DNA of 36,958 nucleotides from Kipferlia bialata (Eukaryota; Fornicata): contig BDIP01000045.1 of the NCBI GenBank assembly GCA_003568945.1, positions 1 to 36,958 on the forward strand, written 5' to 3'. The notes under the pieces are model-generated. The model did not search any database, had not been told where the DNA came from, and saw only the letters and a list, made by a program, of their open reading frames with translations. Shown one piece after another: positions 23,032 through 32,043 of this stretch. Positions within the stretch are counted from its first letter, which is position 1, and each line of letters starts with the position of its first letter. The position numbers and the translations under genes were made by a program.

Positions 23032-26000
23032 TCATCATCAGGTGTGTGGGAGGTCCGGGGCCTGGCAGATGAGGCAGCCATTGTGGGCAGGGTCTACTTC
23101 AGATACATGTTCATAGCGTCACTGTACGCACGGCCTGAGGTATGCATTTTCAATATATCCAAGTATCCAATAGTATATTACGTGGACAATAGTATAGATA
23201 TAGAATTGATACATAGTGTCCCTATACGCACGGCCTGAGGTATCTGCAATTGCACCTGTGGATGTTCCCATCTCCCATATATATTCTTCTGTCGTGTGTC
23301 CTCTATACCAGTGTCTCTCTCCCTCTCCCTCACCCCAGGCTGCTGTGAGTATAGGGGACGAGGTGGTGAAGCTGGCCATTCCACGGTATGTACATGTATG
23401 ACTATATATTCATTTGTGCATATATCGCAGTGTACTTCTCTCCATATATATCCCAACCCCAGCGGTGTCCCCTACGCCCTTGTTGATAAGTCCATAGCCG
23501 AGTACTGCCTAGCCAGGGAGACGCAGATGGAGGGTGGGGAGACAGAGCCGGCAGACACCACACCCACATACATCAAGACACTCTGGGAGGCCATAGACAG
23601 GTGGGGGGGGGCTGTGTATAAGGAGGAGAGCGGTGACCCCATCTTGTTCTGATGTAGTATATACAGGGCATCAATACTCCTATATATATAGAGAGAGAGA
23701 GAGTATATAGTATATACACACTTGTCTTATGTCAGGTGGGACACCTTTGTCAAGGATACCGTGGATCCCTTGTAGTATGCATATAGTTCATGTCTATATA
23801 TATATATATATACTAATTCTTCGGGTGGGACGCCTTTGTCAAGGAGGAGAGCGGTGACCCCATATTGTATATTCATTGTATATATAGTATATGCATCAAT
23901 ACTCCTCTTTATATATATGGTATATGTATGTATATACTTGCCTTATGTCAGGTGGGACGCCTTTGTCAAGGAGGAGAGCGGTGACCCCGACCTGTACGTC
24001 CCCCCCTATGCCCCTGCCCTCATGCACCTGGTGCCACACCTGCTATTCAGGGGGGAGGTGGCACAGATAGCAAAGCTGGACCTGTCGGAGCTGAGGTTAG
24101 TATACTACAGTTGTATAGTTATATATATTATTATATATATTTATGCTCATGCCTTTATGTGTATATTAGCTAAGCTGGACCTGTCGGAGCTTAGGTTAGT
24201 ACAGTATATATAGTTATATATATTAGTATATATTGATGCTCATGCCTCTATGTGTATATAGCGAAGCTGGACTTGTCGGAACTGAGGTATGGGTATATAT
24301 ATGTATATACACTTGTGTATACATATGCATATGCACTTACCTTAGGTCTGCCGAGGGCTATGCGCTGAGGGCCAGGGTTGCCATAGCACTGAGTGTGGAG
24401 ACTAACAGGTCAGACCCTTCAAGTATCAGTATCTATTACATATATAGTACAGATTACATATAGTATATATTGTATATATATACTATATATATTGTATAAT
24501 GATATAATATATATTGTATACTTACTACTAGGTCTGAGCCCTTCAAGTACCTCCTGGCTGCCCTCAGGATGTCACCTCAGTCCATGGCTCTGTGGCAGGC
24601 ACTAGGTATGTAGATATAGTATAATATGCATATTATATATGTGTGTGTATCATGCGTATCTCCCTCTCACCCCAATCTCCCAGTACTATGCCACATAGTA
24701 CTGGCATAGTATAGTATACTGTGTATATATACATATAGAGTGTAGTAAGCAGGGTATATAGTTTGACGTCTCACCCCATGCTCCCAGTACTATACCACTT
24801 TCATCTACTGTGTGTATCTAATCTAATAGCATGTGTTTATATGCACTATCCTGTATATCTCCCCCTCACCCCATGCTCCCAGTACTATGCGGCAGGCCAG
24901 TTGGAGGATGCCTTCCAGTGCTACACTAGGGGGCTGGCCATGGACTTCGACATAAGGTCAGGGTTTATAAGTAGTGTTATGCTATATAGATAGACTTATC
25001 CAGAATCTAAGCGTATTTGCTCTTCCCGTATAACCCCCCGGTACCCCATGTATGTGGCTATATCCAGTATGAGAATGAGATATATGCATATCAACATGTA
25101 GTTAGATGAGGTCATATGTATGCCTCACCCCCAGAGACCCCACTGATGTAACCTCTCTCTCTCTATATATATATGTATATATATATATACCTCACCCCCA
25201 GGGACCCCACCCATGTGGCAACCAGGGAGTGCCTGGGTCTCAACCTGGGCAGTGTGTGTGACATGCTGGGGATGCACGACAAGGTATATATGTATATAGA
25301 TGTATATATATGTGTGTAGATATAGCTATACATACATATCCACTGTATATACTATTAGTGTGTGTGACATGCTGGGGATGCACGACAAGGTATATATGTG
25401 GATTCTTATCTATAGACAGTTACATTTCCACTGCATGTACATATCTATTTACTGATATGTTTCCACTGCATGTGTATGTACTATCCTGTCACACGTCTCA
25501 TACATGACTATGGGGCATATGCCGAGATGTTGTATCTCTATATATCCACTGAATATGTATATACAGTGGATATATGTATATCATTGTATCTATACACCTC
25601 TCTCACCCCATGCCTATGCCGCCTATGCCGAGGTGTTGTATATATATCTCTTATATATATATATATATATATATATATACTATATGTATGTGTATTTATA
25701 TCATCTGTCTCACCCCCATGCCTATGAGGCCTATGCCGAGGTGTTGTATATATACTTCTCATATATATATATATACTGTATATATATTAGTGTATATATA
25801 ACACCCCTCTCACCCCATGCCTATGAGGCCTATGCCGAGGTGTTGCACATGAATGTATATGTGTATACTGTATATATGTGTATATGTATGTGTCTATATA
25901 ACACCTCTCTCAGTGAGAGTCTCACCCCCATGCCTATGAGGCCTATCCCGAGTGTCGTATATGTATTTCTTATGTCTATGTGTATACTGTATGGATGTAT

Positions 26001-26907
26001 CTATATCTGTATGTATCACACCTCTCACCCCATGCCTATGAGGCCTATGCCGAGGTGGAGAGGGTGTCACCAGGCCACCCCATCACAGCCATCAGGGTGC
26101 ACCAGAAGAGGTATGCAAGGATATATATACTAAATTAGCATGTAAATTAGCATGTATGATGCTATAATGATGTTATATGTATTATTGTTTGGCCATCACA
26201 GTATTCAGGGCACCTGAAGAGTTACACACCATATGCGTGGTCTTCACATTATTAGTGTGAACACATTATATTTATACACTACTGTTAGTCCCTCACCCTG
26301 CTCCCTGTCTATGTCCATGGGCAGCTGGTACACATGCATTCATTACATATACATTGATATGCATATTTGTACATATATGTATATATACTCTTTACCCCTA
26401 GCTCCCTGTCTCTGTCCATGGGCAGTTGGTACACTGCTGAGAAGGGCAAGATCAACGCAGCCATACAGAGGCTCAGAGTGCCACAGGTAAGTATAGTGTA
26501 GTACTATCATATATAATATATGGATTAATATTCTATTAGAGGGTCATGGTGCCAGATGTATGGGTGTATCTTATAAAGTATCATATTTATTAGGATATAC
26601 ATTCCTTATATGATATCTACATGACACTGTACTCTGCACATACAGAGGCTCAGCATGCCACAGGTACGGGTGTATGTGTTGTATACAAGTTTTAGTGTAT
26701 ACCTCCATTGTATGATATCTACATGTCTCACGCCCCATGGTCCCGCCAGGGCATCGTTACCATCCCATATCCTTGATATATCTCTATATAGTATATAAAC
26801 AATATATGTACAATATGTATACATGTATCTTACCTCAGGTCTCGTGGTCCCACCAGGGCCCTGTTGCCATGTCCCTCATCAGACACATGCAGAGAAGGGG
26901 GGAGTGA
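21174..26907 (+). CDS. Unrecognised protein with TPR-like segment
   Basis: About 470 residues, 16 exons: 21174-21345, 21477-21544, 21954-22049, 22406-22461, 22756-22841, 23042-23139, 23339-23385, 23463-23600, 23952-24095, 24346-24408, 24532-24605, 24883-24956, 25202-25283, 26043-26110, 26402-26486, 26839-26907. ATG at 21174 begins MSTDRPPVEVSPLTHHRYP. There is an Ala/Glu-rich helical part (exon 22406), then WDAFVKEESGDPDLYVPPYA. The segment YYAAGQLEDAFQCYTRGLAM reads as one TPR helix pair, and DKAYAEVERV may start another. No catalytic motif, signal peptide or membrane helix is seen, so a cytosolic scaffold is the simplest guess. Phase fails once, between 24605 and 24883: a microexon or an alternative donor (CAG|GCACTAGG) is needed. 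The introns hold the densest set of exon-edge copies in the window, so several exon borders were chosen by phase alone. Confidence 0.72.
22569..22690 (+). repeat. Two upstream copies of an exon 5' edge with acceptor
   Basis: CCCCAG|GGGTGAGGAGTA (coding GEEYVPEE) occurs at 22567 and 22660 and again at the true exon start 22756. The last copy continues into coding sequence; the two upstream copies run into TA-rich intron after about 30 nt. Confidence 0.9.
23601..23870 (+). repeat. Three upstream copies of the WDAFVKEESGDP exon edge
   Basis: Copies lie at 23601-23652, 23731-23775 and 23822-23870, before the real exon at 23952. The first copy directly abuts the exon ending at 23600, and is in frame with it until a stop at 23650. 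The second is the most diverged. Confidence 0.9.
25508..25958 (+). repeat. Five-copy array of an exon 5' edge (AYEAYAEV)
   Basis: Copies of CCCCATGCCTATGAGGCC followed by TATGCCGAGGT occur near 25508 (diverged), 25607, 25711, 25810 and 25922, before the true exon at 26043. The period is about 100-115 nt and the spacers are (TA)n-rich. Each full copy carries the CTCACCCC block in front. Confidence 0.92.
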
Positions 26908-27866
26908 TGGGGTGCACTCGGCTGCAAACATTCACTGCTAGTATGGACACCCACCCCCACACATTCTAGGCCACAGAGGGTTATGTCTGGCATTTCACTA
27001 TGTCATTGTTTTAACATACCCCTCAGCCCCTTTTGTGCCACTGAGGCCTAGTGGGTGCAGTCGACAGTGCAGTCCATGCCTATTTCTTCTTCGGACCACT
27101 GATACTTGTTGCTGTTGCGTTTCTACATGGATGTACGCGCATATTTGTACATAAATGTCTATCTATTGATATTTAGACGAGAGATGTTTTCTACGTATGC
27201 TTGCAGGAGTGTATGTTCATTCCTCAAAAGCGTATATCAGAAGTAGAGCATCAATGTGCTGAGGATTCAAGTAAGATACCGCGTAGTGAGTCTGACAGAG
27301 TGACACCAGCCTCATATATATCGTGAGGGTCCAGCCTGACCCTCCGAAGTCAGACACACAGACCTGGACTCAAACCTGGATGTCCAGGCACACCTTCACA
27401 AGGACTGGTCAGACCACTGTCATTGAAGACATGTGGCATACTTGAGGCCGTGATAATCGATGGTCTGTCCCAGGAAGGCCAAGAGTGCGGGAAGAGAATG
27501 TGAAGCTCATTATTCGAACTCCAACAAAGGGGCCCATTGGAATGCTCCCCCAAGTTTGCATTGTATTAGTTGTTTCTCTCCCTCCCCCTGTGTGATTTAG
27601 GGTGATGTTGTATCACACTCCACGGAATGATGTCATACACGCTTGCTTGCTCCGGGGTATTGGAGTCGAGTAGAAGAGCTGTCTGTGACAAGACCCTCCG
27701 TACACCTACTACATTGACTATGGTATTTCCTATACTATACAGTGTAGACTCTCTCTTCACATGAAGCATTTAATATGGGAAGTGAATACACATCCTTACA
27801 TGCTTGACTCTTTCTACGTTACACTAAGAGAACAATCTGTTGTTCCTACTGGGAGTCCTTTCCCAG
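26908..27866. other. Convergent intergenic region between genes 5 and 6
   Basis: At 959 nt this is the longest gap. The sequence is unique, of mixed composition and without long microsatellites, and open frames are short and on both strands. I see no RNA gene, mobile element or domain signature. A small non-coding RNA gene cannot be excluded by eye. Confidence 0.5.
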
Positions 27867-29989
27867 TTACTCCCTCCTGACCATAGCGGCCACTGTCCTA
27901 TAGTAGTTACTGGCATTGATGGATAGCACGGCATCTGCCAGACCATCTAGACAGTCAGCCCTCATGAGCCTGGTATCACTCACATCCACACCCCCCTCTA
28001 GGGCTAGTAGGTGCCGACACAGCTGGGCACACCACTGCCAGTCCCTCTCCATATGGGCGTCACGGGCTGCGGCAATGAGTCTCTCTACACCCCCTGCCAG
28101 CTTGGCCATGCGTTCTGCCTCCCCCTTGGCAGGGAGTCTGAAGAGGTCAGTTGGGTCGCCTGGTGTTAGTAGTAGACATTGTATAGTGTCAGACATATCG
28201 TCCACAAAGTGTAAGAACAAGTACGTGGAAGTGGTGATCGAATACCTGAGAACCACCCAAGTAGCCCTCTGAAGATGCCTCTCACCGTCCACTGCACATT
28301 GCCATAGTACTCTGTCAGGTAGTCACACTGCAGCAGATGGTCAGGCATGGTAACAGCCTCTACACACTGATCAGGGGTCATGCCCTAGTGTGAGACTGAT
28401 GTGCTATAGTGGCAGTGTCTAGAGAGGTCTATTCCCACCTTGTTGATGCACTTGATGGTTGATGTGTGGACGTGGCTCAAGGCGTCACGGTAGTTGGTGA
28501 TGACCTGGGGTGAGGTATCTGGGGAGACATACGTCTCGAGGAGACACGTTGTTGTAAAGAGACTCTCTTCTGGAGCCTACCCACCTCTCTTGCATCTCCC
28601 ATCAGAGGCTCTAAGTGTCCACCAATGGCACACTCGAATGGGAGGGAAAGCATGGATGAGAGGGTCTGTACCCAACAGAGTACATCCCTGGATGTGAGTC
28701 TACAGAGTAACTGCGGTCTTCATGCACTATATGGTATGTCACAATGAGAGTAGTACCTGTGCCCTGCCCCCCTGATAGGTGCTGTGTTGGGCCAGGACTG
28801 GTAGAAGGCGTCGCCCATACAGAGAACCTGGGGTCAAGCTGGTATCTGTGGCGAGTATCTATATCATGACCCCTCACCTTACTCTGGGGCAGGTACACGT
28901 AGAGTGCATCCGATGTCTCACTTGTGCCTGGGTGGATCTCCACATCAACACCACCCAGGGTGACAGAGAGGGGGTCACTGATAAGGACAGTGGGACGGAC
29001 ACGGCCCCCATCGGTGCCTGGGGTCAGTATAGGGTTGAGTTAGAAGGGCAGGTTCCATGACAAAGATGGTGGGAACGTGGAGTGCTCACCGGCATAGGGT
29101 CTGGTGGAGGTGGCGTTCACTCTGACCTGGGGTGAGAGGTGGTATGGAAGTGTCAATACATAACTCATGAGACATAGTGATTATCTCTATGATAGTCGTA
29201 GACATGGAGAACCAAGTGGTCGTGTATCAGCATAGTCACCTGGTTGATGGCAGAGGAAACACTGTTCTGGGCACCAGCAGGGGGAAGAAGAACACCTAGG
29301 GGTGAGAAAAGAGTTAGAGAAGGAGTCAGACGGAAAGAGGAAAGGAAGTCCCAATTCGATAGATCAGCCGTTCACTCGTGAATCGGAATATGGTAGGTAC
29401 ACGTCAATTGTCGACAATATCATACAAGATCCGTACCCATCTGGGCCGCCCCCCTGAACCTCTGTACTGTGAGCCCTGCCCTGCTGAAGGCAGTCCCCTC
29501 TGCCCCATACCCCTGCCTGGCGTAGATGGGGATGGTGGGGTCACTGCCTGTAAAGGCAGCTGCCCCGCCAACGTGGTCCTGGTGGCTGTGTGTGTAGATG
29601 ATTGCACAGAAGGGAAGTGTGCAGAGCTTGCGGAAGTCCTATGGGTGAGATTGGTACTAATGATGACTACATGAGGTTCTTCAAACGGCACGCGTACCTT
29701 GACAATCCTTGTGGCTGAGCTCATGTTTAGGCCTGTGTCCACTACCACCACCCCTGTCTCACCCACTACCAGTATCACATAATGTGATTCACATTGGACA
29801 CCGAGTAGTTCACAGCCACATACACCCCACTGGTGACACAGAGGATGGAGCCTCCATTGGAGGGGCCTGAGTTAGTTAGTTGGCGTCGGCAAAGGAAGTA
29901 TCGACGGTAGTACCATCCACTTGCAAACACCAGCACACCTTGAACACACACTCACCTAGGCCACTTGGCCGTGTGGATGTGGCTGGCAT
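27867..29989 (-). CDS. Alkylsulfatase-type metallo-beta-lactamase (SDS hydrolase/BDS1-like)
   Basis: Eleven exons: 29956-29989, 29698-29866, 29437-29638, 29240-29295, 29090-29126, 28878-29017, 28757-28827, 28585-28687, 28439-28504, 28246-28384, 27867-28159. ATG at 29989 begins MPATSTRPSGL; no signal peptide. The Zn-binding loop IIYTHSHQDHVGG is the HxHxDH motif of the fold. FYQSWPNTAPIRG, RDALSHVHTSTIKCINKGMT and WTVRGIFRGLLGWFSGDPTD match the alkylsulfatase core and its dimerisation domain, which ends in YYRTVAAMVRRE. Expected reaction: hydrolysis of alkyl sulfate esters. At about 435 residues it is shorter than bacterial enzymes (about 650) and lacks their SCP2-like C-terminal domain. Where the family usually has AEN, this protein has GDA (VLCMGDAF). 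The coding length is 2 nt out of frame in the second exon around 29776-29782: YSVSNVNHI reads in one frame, ILVVGETGVVVVDTG in another. This may be a sequencing error, a tiny intron or a real lesion. Bacterial origin followed by intron gain is likely. Confidence 0.85.
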
Positions 29990-30370
29990 GGTAACTGTGT
30001 CGGTGAGAAGAGCTGCAACTTGCGGACTGTATGTACTGGATGACTCCTACATGCTGCACTGAACCTCGTCCGTTTCTCGTTTCATACGTTCAGTGTACTT
30101 GATTGGCAATCAAGTTGATTGCAGCCCAGTACATGAAAGAATACAGAATTGAAAGTTTGGGGACTCTAAGCATCATACCAATATGTACATAGTCGAATAA
30201 TTAGTGCCTCCGTCAAAGGCTATCATGAGAACCTAAGAATATATATATTTATTAGCTGTGTCTTCATAGTACAGCAGATGGATATATACTGGCCCCTCGT
30301 TTTTGTATTCTACAGAGTACAGCAATCACCCTATCTTTCTTATATCCAGATACGTCCCGCATCAGCTGGT
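29990..30370. promoter_or_regulatory. Divergent intergenic region between genes 6 and 7
   Basis: The region is 380 nt, AT-rich towards the kelch gene (30225-30260). An ATG at 30278 is in frame with the kelch gene, so its 5' end may begin here instead of at 30371. No defined promoter element is recognised. Confidence 0.5.
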
Positions 30371-31715
30371 ATGGGGGGAGGAGGCATGGTCCATGCCCAC
30401 ACCCCCAGTCTGGAGTGGACCACCCTTGACAGTCCACTGCCAGTTGAGGAGGCTGACGCCCACATTGTGCACATAGGCCCAGAGTCAGTGGATGGGGAGA
30501 TTGAGGCATCGGGGATGGGAGAGAGGACGTCACAGGTACACCACTCCCTCATCACTACCCTCTATAGCCGCCATAAGTTATGGCCCATAACACCAACCAC
30601 AGGTACTCATCATTGGATGCTCTCGGGATGACCCCCAAGAGAGTGATGCTCAACCTGTAAGTGATGCTCAACCTGTAAGTGACGCTCAACCTGTCTGGCG
30701 CTGCTACATTGCCACATGGCGCTATGGCGCATGTGATGTGACATACGAAGAGGTGCAGCCATGCCCGTTTAAGGGCGGGGGGTACTTCTCAGCCACTCGC
30801 GTCAGGTACCCCCCCCCCATATATGTATTCACTGTTACAGATTCTTGCAGTATCCACTCTCCAATACACTCTGAGATAAAAGCAGGGCGCTGTAAGCCTC
30901 ACCCCCTTGGTTTACATCCTGCCTTCATATCCCCCCCCCCCCGCCCCTTTCATTCTCTCAGTGGTCCTATCCTTTATCGACTGCACCTCTATCATTAGTG
31001 TGTCCTTCTCTGCTTACGCTGTCTCACTCTCAGCGACTCTGTTCTTGTCTATGGGGGCTGTGCCAATCTGCGGTATGTGGGGGAAGACCCTGAGGTATAT
31101 GACCACCTCTACTCGTATGACATTGCATCTAGGCGCTGGAGACAGGTGGACAAGGCAGGGAGGGGGTGGGGGGAGTGGCCGGGACGCAACTGCTGCCAGG
31201 CCGCCTTTGCCCTAGGTGGTAGACTGCATGTTATAGGGGGTGGGGACTACGGTGACGACCACTGGGCATACTCCCCCGATACAGAGATGTGGGATGAACT
31301 CCCCACCCCTCCCGACCATCCTAGAATCAAAGGGGGAGAGTGTTGTGTCTGTGGAGGGATTCTGCACTCGTTGGGCCGTTTTGGGGGGGAAGTGAGACAC
31401 AGGACCTATACTGATGAGAGGGGATGGAGGGAGCAACCTCGAGTAGACTATGACCTAAAGTCATACTCATTTGCATTCAGCCTCTCCTCCGACATCCACC
31501 TCATGGCTCGAGATGGAGAGGACCACCTCGTGTATGACACTATATCCTGTACTTGGAGGGTGGCTAGTGATGTCACCACAACGTGGAGGGTGTGTCCCCT
31601 GACCCCCTGGGCGGTGTTACTACTAGACCTGACACGGGGCAGTGCATTCAGACTGAAGGTGGGCCAGGATGTGGAGCTCAGGGACTGTACCACCAGGCCA
31701 GACCTGGACGAGTAG
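30371..31715 (+). CDS. Kelch-repeat beta-propeller protein
   Basis: Three exons: 30371-30535, 30603-30805, 31034-31715, all in phase; stop TAG 31713. Kelch blades are seen as SDSVLVYGGCANLR ... YSYDIASRRWRQV, then GRLHVIGGGDYGDD ... YSPDTEMWDELP, then GGILHSLGRFGG, and VYDTISCTWRV in the last part. These show the double Gly after hydrophobic strands and the spaced Tyr/Trp of the family. About 350 residues would fit five or six blades. No F-box or BTB domain is present. Kelch proteins usually serve as protein-interaction platforms; no partner is indicated. The start is uncertain: ATG 30371 gives MGGGGMVH, while an in-frame ATG at 30278 would add 31 residues. The second exon has three identical SDAQPV units. 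Confidence 0.82.
30642..30695 (+). repeat. Three tandem 18-nt units encoding SDAQPV, two with GTAAGT
   Basis: Units 30642-30659, 30660-30677 and 30678-30695 differ at two bases. The unit ends CCTGTA and runs into AGT, so each of the first two junctions makes a perfect GTAAGT donor-like hexamer inside coding sequence. Confidence 0.95.
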
Positions 31716-32043
31716 GGTGCTGTTAGTTGGCCAGAGAACTAGTAGTATGTTGTTTAGCCAAACAGGTCCCACTCTGACTACCTGAGGGCTCTAAATCATG
31801 CTTGTATACATGTCAGTTGCTGGTAGACATGAACGAGACATGGCTGTTAGGTTAAGAGTTTCTAGCAGAGACTCTTCACATAAACACCAACAACGACTGC
31901 AACGATACAATCAAGTATAACACCCATTACCTCGTTCCCCTATCAATTTACAACTTGAAGCCACTAGAAAACAGATATCGATGGACTGAGTATGATATGT
32001 ATGTCAAGGTCTCTCTCCCGCTTCTGCTAACTACACATCACAC
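31716..32043. other. Convergent intergenic region between genes 7 and 8
   Basis: The region is 328 nt between two stop codons. I see no coding pattern or repeat. It should hold the 3' end signals of both genes. Confidence 0.5.

Noticed and set aside
24100-24530. TA-rich stretches as transposon ends or target-site duplications
   Set aside because: They are simple repeats without terminal inverted repeats or any transposase; the repeated pieces are exon edges of the host gene.
25508-26060. CRISPR-like array of regularly spaced repeats
   Set aside because: The repeats are copies of a coding exon edge in an intron, spacers are simple (TA)n and the units diverge; there are no cas genes in a eukaryotic context.
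27350-27769. Small minus-strand genes in the 26.9-27.9 kb gap
   Set aside because: Frames of 67 codons without a domain, splice context or codon pattern like that of the neighbours.
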